Shown: positions 10,275-20,950 of the stretch, one piece after another
Layout of the letters: every line of letters starts with the position of its first letter
How positions within the stretch are numbered: position 1 is the stretch's first letter
Assembly (NCBI GenBank): GCA_023807065.1
Contig: JAJJLU010000417.1
Location: 1 to 49,996 of the forward strand
Length of the DNA stretch: 49,996 nt
Origin: Isotricha intestinalis
Lineage: Eukaryota > Ciliophora > Litostomatea > Vestibuliferida > Isotrichidae
Direction of reading: 5' to 3'
Notes under the pieces: generated by a model
Seen by the model: the letters and a program-made list of their open reading frames with translations, nothing else
The model's database searches: none
What the model was told of the DNA's origin: nothing
Program-made: the position numbers and the translations under genes

Positions 10275-10396
10275 ATTTTTTATTTATTTTTATTGATGGT
10301 AAGTTATTTTTTTTATTTATATAATTTATTTATTATGTTATGATATTTACTTTTGCATTTATTATTTTTTTATAATTTTTTTTTTTGTTTTTAAGT
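10275..10396. promoter_or_regulatory. Compact divergent promoter region
   Basis: Only 122 bases separate the ATG of the RSP2-like gene (-) from the first ATG of the TFIIB-like gene (+), so both promoters must be contained in or overlap this T-rich segment. No individual element can be named by eye. Confidence 0.45.
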
Positions 10397-11254
10397 ATGT
10401 CATTTAATTTGAATGATTGTAAATTTGGAACAAATAATTTAATGAAAGATTATAATTCTAATTATATTATATGTAATGACAGTGGCATTCCAAAAGAAAA
10501 TGAATTGGAAGAAATCAATGATTTTCAAAAATTTTTTAATTCAAATGATAAAATTATGGATTTAATTCAAGAAGATATTCCACAAAAAAATGTCAAAAAT
10601 TCAAAAAAAACAAATAAAAAAGAAACAAATACATTAGAGACAAAAATAAATAATAAAATAGAGGAACTTGCTAAAAAAATGAATTTAACAAGTTCAATTA
10701 AAGAAAAAGTAAAAGATTTAACAAAGAAAGTATCAGATTCTAAAAAAATAAAAATTAAATCAATAGAAAGTATAATAGCCTCAGTAATATTTGTAGAATG
10801 TAGAAATTCAGAAAATCCAAAAACAATGCAAGAAATATCAACTCAATTAGATATAGATAGAAGAGCTGTAAATAGATGCTATTATTCAATAAGAGATATA
10901 ATTGTTGAAAATAAAAATAAAATTCCTCAAACAGTTTCAGGATTAATCAATTGTTATTGTGATAAATTATTAGAAAAAGACAATGAAAACTTAAAAAAAT
11001 TATCTAATGAAATTGCTGATAATGTTTGTAAATATGAATTAATTGCTGGAAGAAATCCTAATACTATTGCTGCTACTTGTATTTTAATAGGAGCTAGATT
11101 ATTAGAATTGAACATTGGGAAAAAATTAATTTCTAAAAAAGTTGGAACTACTGAGAATACTATTACTAATGCTTATTCTGTTCTTAAAGATTATTTTGAA
11201 TCTATTGTTCCTAGTGAATATAAGGAAAATATTCAATTGTTAGAAGAAAAATAA
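10397..11254 (+). CDS. TFIIB-family transcription factor without an evident zinc ribbon
   Basis: The 285-residue protein contains two cyclin-like folds typical of TFIIB/Brf. The first, at about 85-175, includes SIIASVIFVECRN and a helix-turn-helix-like segment EISTQLDIDRRAVNR. The second, at about 190-280, contains AGRNPNTIAATCILIGARL, matching the conserved GRxPxxIAAAxIY region, then SKKVGTTENTITN. TFIIB family members recruit RNA polymerase and contact TBP and the BRE. The usual N-terminal CxxC...CxxC zinc ribbon is absent: only Cys8 and one Cys in the IICNDSG segment are seen, and the N-terminus is acidic. It is thus probably a divergent paralog rather than the general factor. The first ATG is at 10397; the longer frame upstream has only a TTG. 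Confidence 0.78.
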   Translation: MSFNLNDCKFGTNNLMKDYNSNYIICNDSGIPKENELEEINDFQKFFNSNDKIMDLIQEDIPQKNVKNSKKTNKKETNTLETKINNKIEELAKKMNLTSSIKEKVKDLTKKVSDSKKIKIKSIESIIASVIFVECRNSENPKTMQEISTQLDIDRRAVNRCYYSIRDIIVENKNKIPQTVSGLINCYCDKLLEKDNENLKKLSNEIADNVCKYELIAGRNPNTIAATCILIGARLLELNIGKKLISKKVGTTENTITNAYSVLKDYFESIVPSEYKENIQLLEEK

Positions 11255-11450
11255 ATTTCTAATTATTATTAAGAATTTTCTGTTTGAAATTTATTAAAAG
11301 AAAAAAAAGAAGGATTTCTGTATTATAATATTGTAATGATAAATATTATAATTATGTAGTTATAATATTTAACTTCTTTTCTTTTTTAATTTTTTTTAAT
11401 TGTTAAATATATTAATTAATTGTGATTGAATTTAAATCAAAAATATAAAA

Positions 11451-12785
11451 ATGAATGAATATAATTCTGAATCTGATGAAAAAAATAATAATTTAAATCA
11501 AGATGAAATAATATGTAAATTAAAATCACAAATTTTTGAAAAAGTTCAAAATAAAAAAAACTTTCTTTTACTTCAATCAAAATTTCGAAATCTTCAAAAA
11601 GAATTACAATCATTAATACAAGCAAAACAAAGATTAGAAAATGAAATACAATCAAAATCAGATTCTGGAAATAAAAGTCTTTCAAGTTTAAAAGAAAAAA
11701 ATGATAATTTATTAAATGAATTAAAAGATCAAAAAGAAAATATTCAGAAATTAAATGATGAAAATAAAAATTTATTTAATAATTTAGAAAATAAAAAAAT
11801 AGAATTTAAAGGTTTAAAAGAACATCTTCATGAACAAGAAGGAACATTATCAAAATTAAATGATGAAAAATCAAAACTAGAAAAAGAAATAATGGAATTA
11901 AATAAAGTAAATGAAACTGATATAAATGATATTCAGAATTTAAACTATCAAATAAATAATTTAAATAAAAAATCAAATGAACAAAATATAATATTTAATC
12001 AAAAAAATTTTCAAAATCAAGAGATTTTAAAAAATTTAAAATCACAAGAATTTGATAATAATAATTTATTTGGTAAATTAAAAGTGAAAGAAAGTGCTTT
12101 AATGAAAGCTCAACAACAATTAGAAAATGCAAATAAATATCTTAATAAATTACAAAATGATTATAATGTTCTAAATTCTGAATATCAAAAACAAAGAAGT
12201 AAACATATTGATGTTCATAATAGAATTGATAGAGAAAACTTACTTATAAGTGAAATTGGAGGGAATAATAAAAAATTAGAAGATATTGTTAATGAAAGAA
12301 AGGAAATTATTGATAAATTAGAAAAAGAAAATAAAATTTTTAAAACTGATTTAGATAAATTAGTTAAAGAAAAAATATTTTTAGGACATAAAGTAGAAGG
12401 ATATAAAAGACATATTTTAATTTTGACTGAACAAAATGATAAACTTTCAAAAGAATTAGAAAATATTCCTGATAGAGATATGAATATATTAATGGAATTA
12501 AGAAGAAATGAAAAAATAAAATGTGTTGAAGAGCAAAATGGACATATTATAGGAAATTCTTTTGATAATTTAAAGTTTTTTTATAATCAAAATATGGGTG
12601 TTATTAATAGTAATAATGATATAAATGAGTTACAAAATGAATCCATTAAAATTGAAAATAGTAATGAATATATAAATCACAATAATAACATTAATAATAA
12701 TGATAATATTGATAATGATAATATTAATAATATTAATAATAATAATCAGAAAAATAATAATTATATCGAAAATAATAATATTTAA
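11451..12785 (+). CDS. Coiled-coil protein, unknown function
   Basis: The 444-residue protein is almost entirely heptad-type coiled coil from about 20 to 365, rich in Leu/Lys/Glu/Asn. A short ordered-looking segment GHKVEGYKRHILILTEQ sits at about 315-331. The last 60 residues are an Asn-rich run (NNINNNDNID and similar). No motor, FHA or other catalytic domain is visible. Such proteins in ciliates are often basal-body, axonemal or cortical, but nothing here proves it. It lies 196 bases after the TFIIB-like gene on the same strand, with its own AT-rich leader. Confidence 0.75.
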   Translation: MNEYNSESDEKNNNLNQDEIICKLKSQIFEKVQNKKNFLLLQSKFRNLQKELQSLIQAKQRLENEIQSKSDSGNKSLSSLKEKNDNLLNELKDQKENIQKLNDENKNLFNNLENKKIEFKGLKEHLHEQEGTLSKLNDEKSKLEKEIMELNKVNETDINDIQNLNYQINNLNKKSNEQNIIFNQKNFQNQEILKNLKSQEFDNNNLFGKLKVKESALMKAQQQLENANKYLNKLQNDYNVLNSEYQKQRSKHIDVHNRIDRENLLISEIGGNNKKLEDIVNERKEIIDKLEKENKIFKTDLDKLVKEKIFLGHKVEGYKRHILILTEQNDKLSKELENIPDRDMNILMELRRNEKIKCVEEQNGHIIGNSFDNLKFFYNQNMGVINSNNDINELQNESIKIENSNEYINHNNNINNNDNIDNDNINNINNNNQKNNNYIENNNI

Positions 12786-13321
12786 ATAATCAATTTTTTT
12801 TAAATTTTTATCAAATAAATAATATTTAAAAAGTTATTTAATATTTTAATATAAATTTATAAATTATTATTATTATTTATTGCTTATTAAAAGAAAAAAT
12901 ATAAGATTCCCTATTTGAATTTAAAGAAAAATCTTGGAAATTATCTTTCATAACTATGAAATTTTAATATTCAACTTAGATTTTTTACAAGAAAGTTATA
13001 AATAAAAATCATTAATATATTATTCCACTCCCAAAAAAAATTTCAATATTTAACAAATAATTATGAAGAGCATAATGAGAGAATTCACTTTCAAAATTAT
13101 ATATTATAAGTAATATGAATATATTTTTTATTATTGATATAAATTATTACTTGAAAAATCAGATAATATTTTCATTAATAAATATACTATAAAATAAAAG
13201 ACTCTAAATATTTTAACTAGTTTTATTCTATTCTTTAATAAATTCAAATATTTAAAACATTTTTTATTATAAAATGATTATAAAAAAAGCAATAAAATAA
13301 TAAATAAACTAACTTTAAAAA
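12786..13321. other. AT-rich intergenic region
   Basis: I see no ORF, repeat or RNA gene in this 536-base stretch between two plus-strand genes. Confidence 0.5.
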
Positions 13322-14260
13322 ATGTTTAAAAGAACAAGTGTATTATTATTTAATGACAAAGACTTTTTTAAAAAAAGGATAGTTAAATTAAAAGGAGATG
13401 ATATTTCATATAGAGATGTTGAAGGATACAGAAAAGATATTATAGATGTTAAAACAGGTAGAGAAGTTGTAATAGATAGAATGGAAAAAAAAATGAGATT
13501 TTTAGATATTATTAAACAATATGAACTTTTTTTTAATCAAAAATTAAAAATATATGATAAAAAATATATTGATGGATTAGTTGATTTATTAGATAGTAAT
13601 GATAGTGATTATATAAAAAAAAGAAAAGAATTATTTGAAGCTAAAAGAAAAATTCCATTATTTAAAGCAGGAAGAAATCTCTTTAAAAAGAATACTTATA
13701 ATAAAAATGATAAAGAGAAAAAATTAAGTCAAACTATATCAGTTTTTAAATTTAATCCTCAAATAAAAAGAACTCCAAAAAGAGTTTCAACAAAAAGTAT
13801 GTTTGAAAATGAAGTCATAAAATTAGATGCTATAAACACAGCAGTTAAATTAGAAAAAGAAAGATTAAATTCAACTTCAAAATTAGAGAAACATAAAAAA
13901 TGTACTATTGAAGAAAGATTATTATTGAGAAATAAACTATCAAGACATAAAAATACCCAAATATTGAATTTAAAAAAAGATTTTCTAATGAAAGATAGTT
14001 CAAATTCAATTCAAAATCAAATTACTAATATTTCATCTATGTCTAAAAGTATTAGAGATAATCACAGAACCAGTCAATCTTCTTATTTTAGTGATAGTTT
14101 TAAAGAAAATTTATTATATAAAGCAATTAAAAATGAAAAAAATAAATCAAAGAAAAAATCAATTCGAATTTTTGAAATACCAAACAAAAATCAAATGATA
14201 TTCAAAAAAACTTATAGTATGATTAATGATTATTATAAAAATTATAAAAACTCACAATAA
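13322..14260 (+). CDS. Basic protein of unknown function
   Basis: The 312-residue, Lys/Arg-rich protein has no recognised domain. The first ~125 residues look ordered (alternating hydrophobics, a DGLVDLLDSND segment). The remainder is Ser/Lys/Asn-rich and probably disordered. No signal peptide or TM helix. The start is the first ATG in the frame after an A-rich leader. Codon usage matches the neighbours, so the gene appears genuine. Confidence 0.6.
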   Translation: MFKRTSVLLFNDKDFFKKRIVKLKGDDISYRDVEGYRKDIIDVKTGREVVIDRMEKKMRFLDIIKQYELFFNQKLKIYDKKYIDGLVDLLDSNDSDYIKKRKELFEAKRKIPLFKAGRNLFKKNTYNKNDKEKKLSQTISVFKFNPQIKRTPKRVSTKSMFENEVIKLDAINTAVKLEKERLNSTSKLEKHKKCTIEERLLLRNKLSRHKNTQILNLKKDFLMKDSSNSIQNQITNISSMSKSIRDNHRTSQSSYFSDSFKENLLYKAIKNEKNKSKKKSIRIFEIPNKNQMIFKKTYSMINDYYKNYKNSQ

Positions 14261-14359
14261 ATAAAAAATAAATTATTAATAATATAAAAATATTTATTGT
14301 ATAAGAATTAAAAAAATCTTGTTTTTTTTAAATTGATTTAATGATTTATAAAAAATATA

Positions 14360-15037
14360 ATGGAATTAAGGGAAAATAATTCTATAAATCATAAGAAATA
14401 TATAAAAGAACCATTAAATGAAGTAGGAGCTACAGATCCGAATTTTGTTGATAATTTAAAAGATGATATAATAAGTTATTCATATAAAAATAGTTCATCT
14501 TTAGTACAAAGTAGTGATGGAGATTTTAATGAAAATTATTATGCTAATTTTATGAATGATATATTTGGAAATGAAGAACATTTAACAAGATCTTTATGTG
14601 TTTCTCCTCCTAATAAACCGAAAACTACTAATAAAATTATATCAAATAAACAATATTTATCTCATTGTAAAAAAAAAGAATCTCGAAGAAGTTTTTTTAA
14701 TGGAAAAGTTAGATTTAAACAAAAATTCAAATCTCCTGAAAAAATTAATAAAAGAAGTAGATTCATTAGTCAAAATGATAGTTGTTTAAATAAAAATGAA
14801 ATGATTCTTTTAAGTGACAATAATTTAAAAAGTGATAAAGAAAAAGAAATTATGAAAGAAAATAAAAAAAATAAAAACAAAAAAAACAACTCAAAAAAAG
14901 ATATTAAGGTTTATAAAAATAATATAAATAATTCAAATGTACAGAATGGTAATAACAATGAATTATCAACAAAACAATATAAATATATTTTTGAAGAAGA
15001 AAAGAAAAAAAATTTTTTATGTTGCATTAAATGTTAA
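14360..15037 (+). CDS. Small basic protein with C-terminal Cys cluster
   Basis: The 225-residue protein is unrecognised. The first half is acidic and polar, the second half Lys/Asn-rich. It ends FLCCIKC, a terminal four-residue window with three Cys and aromatic/aliphatic neighbours. This could be S-acylated or prenylated, although it is not a standard CaaX box. It starts 99 bases after the preceding unknown gene on the same strand and is convergent with the USP gene (106 bases). Confidence 0.55.
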   Translation: MELRENNSINHKKYIKEPLNEVGATDPNFVDNLKDDIISYSYKNSSSLVQSSDGDFNENYYANFMNDIFGNEEHLTRSLCVSPPNKPKTTNKIISNKQYLSHCKKKESRRSFFNGKVRFKQKFKSPEKINKRSRFISQNDSCLNKNEMILLSDNNLKSDKEKEIMKENKKNKNKKNNSKKDIKVYKNNINNSNVQNGNNNELSTKQYKYIFEEEKKKNFLCCIKC

Positions 15038-15143
15038 GAAAATTAAATTCTATAAATAAATATTCTTATGATTTAAATTATCGATAATTTTTTATATATT
15101 ATTTTCATTTTTAAATTTTTTTATTATTTAAATATTATTCAAA

Positions 15144-18100
15144 TTAAATTCCTTTTATTTCTTCTAAAGTTTTATTATATAATTCCTCAAGATTAGGATA
15201 TTTAGATTGTCTTTTTTTATAAAATAAAATATAAGCATATTTCGAAACAATATTATTTTCTTCAATATCACTAATAGTAGAATCATTAAATGTATACCAT
15301 TGCTTGTCATTATCATTTTTACAATAAGCATAATAATGACCTCCATGTAATACTCCTTGATGATTTGCAACTGCAAATAAATCATAAATATTATTTTCAT
15401 CTTTATTATGAATGTATTTTCCCATATCTAGATCTGTAATTGGAAAGAGAATCAAATTTCCTAATTTCTCATTATTATTAAATCTCTTTAAATGAATTAT
15501 TAATATTTCTGGACATGAATAAATTAATATTTGTTTTTCTGCTAATTGTTTTGTTTTACATTTTGGACAATCCCATTGATTACTTTCTGTCAATTTTTCT
15601 TTTTTTCCAAAATTTTGTAAGAGATCTAATAAATTTAATTTAGAATCTTCTTTTTCTTTATTATTTATATTATTCCTTATTATTTCTGGTTGAGAAAAAT
15701 AATTATTAATGTTTTGAAGATAATCTGGATTCCATATTATATTGAAATTTAATTGATAATCATCTAATGTTTTTCCATCTTTTAACTCAATTTTATTTAT
15801 TTCTTCTTTGATTAAATATTTTTCATTAGATAATGAAAAAATATTTCCTAGATTAACTCCAATATTATTATTATTAATAGGTGATTTTTCTTCATTATCA
15901 ATAGTTAAAGAAACTTTATTATAAAATAAAATAAAAGGATATTTTTTTTCTTTTTTAATAGAATTTAAATTAAAATTAGGATCCTTATTGTAATTTTCAA
16001 TATCAAGAGAATAATCATTCAAATTTTCCAAAAAAGATTCATTATCTTTATAAATAGCAGAAGTATTAGTTAAAAAAAAATCGAATAATTCTTTATTATT
16101 CCAATCTTTATTAATATAAAAAATTAAAGGAATTTTAAAATTATTGTTTGCAAGATAATTACTTATATCTTCATCAGATGAAGAATTTGTTGTATAACTA
16201 TAATTTTCAAAAACACATCTAATCCAATTTTTTTGATCAATTTGCTCTTCACTATCATTTTTAATTTCTTTTGCAAATTCTTTTTCTTTAAAATAAATAT
16301 ATTGTTGACTAGCCAAAATTTGATCGTGAATATGTTTAATTTCTTCTTGATCTTTTAAAAATGTACCAACTTGACGAAGGAAAATTTTTTTATTTTTTCC
16401 TACTAATTCCTTCATTGAATTATATTTATTTTCATTTATAAAAAGAAGGGAATTATCTTCTTTTAAAAAAAACATTTCAAAACCATATACTCCTACTTGA
16501 AAAATAAAATTTATTTTTTGCCTAAAATTTTTAATTGTTAAATGATTAATATCCATTTCAAAACTAATTATTTTAAATTTTAAATTTTCATATGAAAAAT
16601 TAATTTCTATTTTTTCAGTTTCTTCTTTAGTTTTAGTAGTTAAAGGAAGACTAATAATTGAAAAAGGATCATAAGTATTTGAAATATTATTACAATATTG
16701 ATTTGGACAATATAAAATTGATTTAAACATTCCATAAAATAAATCTACAATTAAAGACTGATTTTTAGCAAGGAAAAGCTTTTTATGATATGTAAATTCT
16801 TCAGAATCTGTTTGAAATTTTAAATCATCTTTTTTTTCAATAACAGGAGCTTTTAAAACTTTATTCAAATCTTCATGTAATCCTTGTAATAAAAAAGATA
16901 AAAATTCTTGAGAATCTTGTTGTTCATTACCTTTAAATATTGGATTAATTTCTCCAATTGTATTTTTAAAATCAGATGGTATAAGAGAAATTTGTTTACC
17001 ATACCATATATGTTTAATTAATTCTGAATAAACATTAACAATTTTTCCTTTATTTTTATTTGAATTATCATTATTATTATATTTAGGATAAGAATCATCA
17101 AGAAAATAATTTGTTAAAATTTTACAATTTGATAAACATTGTATAGCTGTATTCATATAACATGTATTACCTATATTATCTAAACCTACTAAACCATGTT
17201 TATTATCATTTTTATCTATAGTAAAATTTGATAAATCTTGTGTTGGGATTTCATTTGTATATTCATATGTTGTAATTTGATTATCATATGTAGCTGTTCC
17301 ATAATTTTGATTTACATTAGCATTTTCCCATGATTTAAAATTATCTCTTGGTTCATCAGTTTTTTCAAAATCAATATTAATATTTGAAAATAACTCTTCT
17401 TCTTCTGATTTAGAAAAATCTATTACTAAATTGTAGTATTGAAATTGTGAAATTTGAAATTTTTCTGATAAACGCCTTAAATATTCACTTCCATCTACTT
17501 TTTCTCCTTTTTGAAAATTTTTTAGATTACTTTCAAAAAATTGTTTAAATCCTTGGTTATTATCTTCTACTAAATGATATATTTTAACTGTATTTTCATT
17601 TAATTGATCATATCCAATTAATTCTTTATATTTTTTATTAGAATCAGCATTGAATATTTTTGCTAAAAATATCTTCAATTCATTTTCTACTGTAAATTCA
17701 GGTATATTAATATTAACCTCTATTAAATGGTTAATTTTTTGAATAACTTTTTTAGTTGGAAGCAAAATTAAATTAAATCTTCTTGATCTAAAATTATATT
17801 CTAATTTTTTAAACATTCTATTACGTGTAAGAGCCCCTTTTAATATATAATCACAACCAAATCTTTTATTTAAAATTTCAAAACTTTCTGTTGGTAAAAT
17901 CCTATAATCTGTTTTATTTCTTGCAAATAATTTAATAACTGGAACTTCATAATTATGAATTGGAGATTCTTCAGAATCTGATATTAAATCTTTATTTATT
18001 ATTTTTCCAGGGTCCAATTGAGGGTTAGGAGTATAAACTAAAGGTTTTATTCTAACATAAATTTCAGGATTTCTACTTGTTTTTTTTATTTGAGGATATT

Positions 18101-18353
18101 TTACATATTTTTTCCATTTATTATACCAATCTTGAGAAATTATATACACATCATTTGCATATGTAGTAGTTTTAATTTTTTTTCTATAACGAATTTCATT
18201 TATATATATTTCTCTTGCTTCTTTCACTATTTCATTTGACTCGTTTGTATCTCCAATCATTGCTTTTTCTGATAATTCTCTATTAAAAGTATTTCCTTTT
18301 TTGTCTATTAATTCTTCTTCTTTATTTTCTGTTTTTCTTTCTTCGTCTGTCAT
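15144..18353 (-). CDS. Ubiquitin-specific protease with N-terminal DUSP domain (USP4/11/15-like)
   Basis: The 1069-residue cysteine protease removes ubiquitin from proteins. A DUSP domain occupies about 40-170 (YIISQDWYNKWKKYV, EIYVRIKPL). The catalytic domain runs from about 388 to 1055. The Cys box NIGNTCYMN carries Cys398, the His box LHGGHYYAY carries His1006, and the FNDS segment carries Asp1024. Zinc-binding pairs appear at CPNQYC and at WDCPKCKTKQ. The large insert between them includes a ubiquitin-like-looking stretch, as in USP4/15. All catalytic residues are intact. A decayed partial copy of its 5' end lies at 26.66 kb. Confidence 0.92.
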   Translation of the reverse strand: MTDEERKTENKEEELIDKKGNTFNRELSEKAMIGDTNESNEIVKEAREIYINEIRYRKKIKTTTYANDVYIISQDWYNKWKKYVKYPQIKKTSRNPEIYVRIKPLVYTPNPQLDPGKIINKDLISDSEESPIHNYEVPVIKLFARNKTDYRILPTESFEILNKRFGCDYILKGALTRNRMFKKLEYNFRSRRFNLILLPTKKVIQKINHLIEVNINIPEFTVENELKIFLAKIFNADSNKKYKELIGYDQLNENTVKIYHLVEDNNQGFKQFFESNLKNFQKGEKVDGSEYLRRLSEKFQISQFQYYNLVIDFSKSEEEELFSNINIDFEKTDEPRDNFKSWENANVNQNYGTATYDNQITTYEYTNEIPTQDLSNFTIDKNDNKHGLVGLDNIGNTCYMNTAIQCLSNCKILTNYFLDDSYPKYNNNDNSNKNKGKIVNVYSELIKHIWYGKQISLIPSDFKNTIGEINPIFKGNEQQDSQEFLSFLLQGLHEDLNKVLKAPVIEKKDDLKFQTDSEEFTYHKKLFLAKNQSLIVDLFYGMFKSILYCPNQYCNNISNTYDPFSIISLPLTTKTKEETEKIEINFSYENLKFKIISFEMDINHLTIKNFRQKINFIFQVGVYGFEMFFLKEDNSLLFINENKYNSMKELVGKNKKIFLRQVGTFLKDQEEIKHIHDQILASQQYIYFKEKEFAKEIKNDSEEQIDQKNWIRCVFENYSYTTNSSSDEDISNYLANNNFKIPLIFYINKDWNNKELFDFFLTNTSAIYKDNESFLENLNDYSLDIENYNKDPNFNLNSIKKEKKYPFILFYNKVSLTIDNEEKSPINNNNIGVNLGNIFSLSNEKYLIKEEINKIELKDGKTLDDYQLNFNIIWNPDYLQNINNYFSQPEIIRNNINNKEKEDSKLNLLDLLQNFGKKEKLTESNQWDCPKCKTKQLAEKQILIYSCPEILIIHLKRFNNNEKLGNLILFPITDLDMGKYIHNKDENNIYDLFAVANHQGVLHGGHYYAYCKNDNDKQWYTFNDSTISDIEENNIVSKYAYILFYKKRQSKYPNLEELYNKTLEEIKGI

Positions 18354-19252
18354 TTATTTTTTTTTAATTTTTTTTTTCAAAGAGTTAATCCTTTTTGAAT
18401 GCTAAATTTAATTAATTAAATACTAAACAACCCTTAGCCAGGGAAATTAAATAATTTTTATTAAGGAAATATAAAAATAAAACAATTTTACTATTTATTT
18501 TAAAAAAAAGAAAAATCAATTTAAATATCTTATTTAATTATCTTCATTGAATTTTTAAGATTTTTTTCCTCGATTAAAAAATATTTTTCAATTTCAATTC
18601 CATGAATTTAATATTTTCTTTATATTCAATTTCAATAAATCAAATAAAGTTCATAATTCATAATTAATAAATATTATGAAGATTATAAATTGGTATGAAA
18701 CTTATTATCAAGTTTTTCATAATATTTTTATATAATAGTTATATAATAAATAACTAAAATTTCAAATTTTATTTTAACTAACAAAAAGTTTAATAAACTT
18801 TTAGGATATTTAGAAGATCAATATATTTCCTTTAGATTTATCTACTAATTATAGAGAATATAGTTTTAATTTTATTTAAATCTGATATCAAAAGAATAAA
18901 TATAGAAATATATTTTTTTATTTTTGAAAAAGTAAATTTGTATATTTTTTAAATTATGTTTTATTAAATTATAATAAATTCTTATATTAATTAATTTAAA
19001 TTTAAAATACTTATATTGATAATTAATTTTAATGAAAGAAATAATGGATATTAAATATAAAATTTTTATTTTAAAGGAATTTTTACCTAAAATTTTTTAT
19101 TCTGTCTTATCCATTAATTAAATTGTATTTTTATGGAATAAAAAATAAATTTAAAATAATTGAATTATTTGTTTTTACAATATTTTTTAATTGATAATAT
19201 CTGAATCAGATAGATTAATTATCAAAATTAATATTTATATAAATAAAAAAAA
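18354..19252. other. Divergent AT-rich intergenic region
   Basis: About 900 bases separate the divergent USP and coiled-coil genes, so the region must hold both promoters. I see no ORF, repeat or RNA. Confidence 0.5.
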
Positions 19253-20758
19253 ATGTTTAAAAATAATGATAAATGTAATAATACTGAAACAGCAATTAAA
19301 TTATTAAATAAATATGCTGATTCATATCATCAATTAGAACAACAAATTAAATTATTAAAAAAAGAAAATAATGATCTTCATCAAAATATTTTAATAAATA
19401 AAGAAATTATTCAAAATTTTTTTAAAAAATCACCTCTTGATAAAAAAATTAATTTTTTCATTGAAAAAACTAAGCAAGAAAATACAATTCTATTAACACA
19501 AATATCAGATTTAAAAAAAGAAAATAATCAACTTTCAAAATTAGTTAATCAAATAAACACTTATAAAAATGAAATAGAAATTGCAAATAGTAAAATTTTT
19601 ATGTTTGAAAATTTAATATTAGAAAAAGAAAATATAATTGCAAATTTAAATAAAAAATTATCTCTTCATAAATCAAAAGAAAAAAGTAATGGAAATGAAA
19701 TTTTTATAGTAAACCCTTCTCAAGTAGTAAATAAAATAAATGAAAATTTACAATTATATAAAGATATAAATCAACAATTAATAAATCATATTAAAACTTT
19801 AAAATTAGCTTTATCAAAAAGAGAAAAAGAAATGATAAAAATGGAAAAAGATTTAAATAAATATAAAAAAGAAGTTTCTCAATATAAACAACAAAAAAAT
19901 AATGTAGAGATTATTTCTCAATTAAATCAATATCAAGCAATGAATTCCTCATTAAATAGAAGTACAATAAGTAAAAGCCAAAATACAATTCATACTCAAA
20001 ATGATTATATTCAAACTTTGAATTCTTCAAAAAATCATTTTAGAGGAAAAAAAAAATCATTGTATAATGAAATAGAAAGATTAGAAAATGTGAATAAAAA
20101 TGCTAAAGAAATAATAGAAAATCAATTTGATTTAGCTTCTGAATGGTATGAAACTTTAAAACATTGTAATATGACTCAAGAAGAATATGTTAATTTTTGT
20201 AATAATAAATTAACTGTAAGATTAACTGATGTTATTGAATATTTATATAAATTTCTAATTGATAAAAATATTCAAATAAAATTATTAAGTGAAGAAAACA
20301 ATTATTTAAATGCTGAAAATTTAAATTTAAATAAATTAAATTTGGAATTACAAGAACAATGTGAGAAAATATCAAAAAATACAGTTAAAGATGATAATTC
20401 TACTTTTGTAAATATTGATAATAATATTACAAATAATAATATAAATATAAATATGATGATGGATTATATGAAAGAAGTAAAACAAAGTATGACTTCAAGT
20501 GAATTTAGAGATGGAATGATAATAGATCAATTTGAAATAAACAGTGATGCTAATATTTTTAGTATTAAAAATAGTATTGTTAATAGTGAAAGAGAAAATG
20601 CTAATAATAAAAATAAAAACCAAAAATCAAAAGAAATCCCTGTTTTTATTAATATTCAAAAATATAATAATAATGATATAAATAAAACACATTCTCCTGT
20701 TGAAAAAACAAAAAAAAATGTAAGTAAAGAAAAAAATAAGGAAAGTGAAAAAATATAA
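19253..20758 (+). CDS. Long coiled-coil protein, unknown function
   Basis: The 501-residue protein has heptad-rich coiled coil at about 15-220, a Ser/Thr/Asn-rich linker, and a second helical region at about 260-380. The second region begins with a less repetitive segment (FDLASEWYETLKHCNMTQEEY) that looks like a small folded domain. The C-terminal ~120 residues are Asn/Lys-rich. No recognised family. A structural role in cilium, basal body or cytoskeleton is plausible only by analogy. Confidence 0.7.
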   Translation: MFKNNDKCNNTETAIKLLNKYADSYHQLEQQIKLLKKENNDLHQNILINKEIIQNFFKKSPLDKKINFFIEKTKQENTILLTQISDLKKENNQLSKLVNQINTYKNEIEIANSKIFMFENLILEKENIIANLNKKLSLHKSKEKSNGNEIFIVNPSQVVNKINENLQLYKDINQQLINHIKTLKLALSKREKEMIKMEKDLNKYKKEVSQYKQQKNNVEIISQLNQYQAMNSSLNRSTISKSQNTIHTQNDYIQTLNSSKNHFRGKKKSLYNEIERLENVNKNAKEIIENQFDLASEWYETLKHCNMTQEEYVNFCNNKLTVRLTDVIEYLYKFLIDKNIQIKLLSEENNYLNAENLNLNKLNLELQEQCEKISKNTVKDDNSTFVNIDNNITNNNININMMMDYMKEVKQSMTSSEFRDGMIIDQFEINSDANIFSIKNSIVNSERENANNKNKNQKSKEIPVFINIQKYNNNDINKTHSPVEKTKKNVSKEKNKESEKI

Positions 20759-20950
20759 TAAGAGATAAAAATCTTTGAAAATAATATAAATTATAATTTA
20801 AATGTACAATGTAGAATAAAAAATATATTTATATATTTTTATTTAGATTTAAATATATTTTTACGATTTATTATAATTATTTTGTATACTTATTTTTATT
20901 ATTTATATTTTAATGATTTTATTGATAATATTTTAATTCTAAATTTAAGA

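Noticed and set aside
13322..15037. The two unknown genes as one spliced gene
   Set aside because: The 99-base gap has no plausible GT-AG pair restoring frame; the first frame ends in TAA and the second has its own ATG after an A-rich leader.
20882..20950. Upstream extension of the unknown gene at 20951
   Set aside because: The extension starts at TTG and encodes a Tyr/Phe/Ile run typical of non-coding AT-rich DNA; the ATG at 20951 is preferred.
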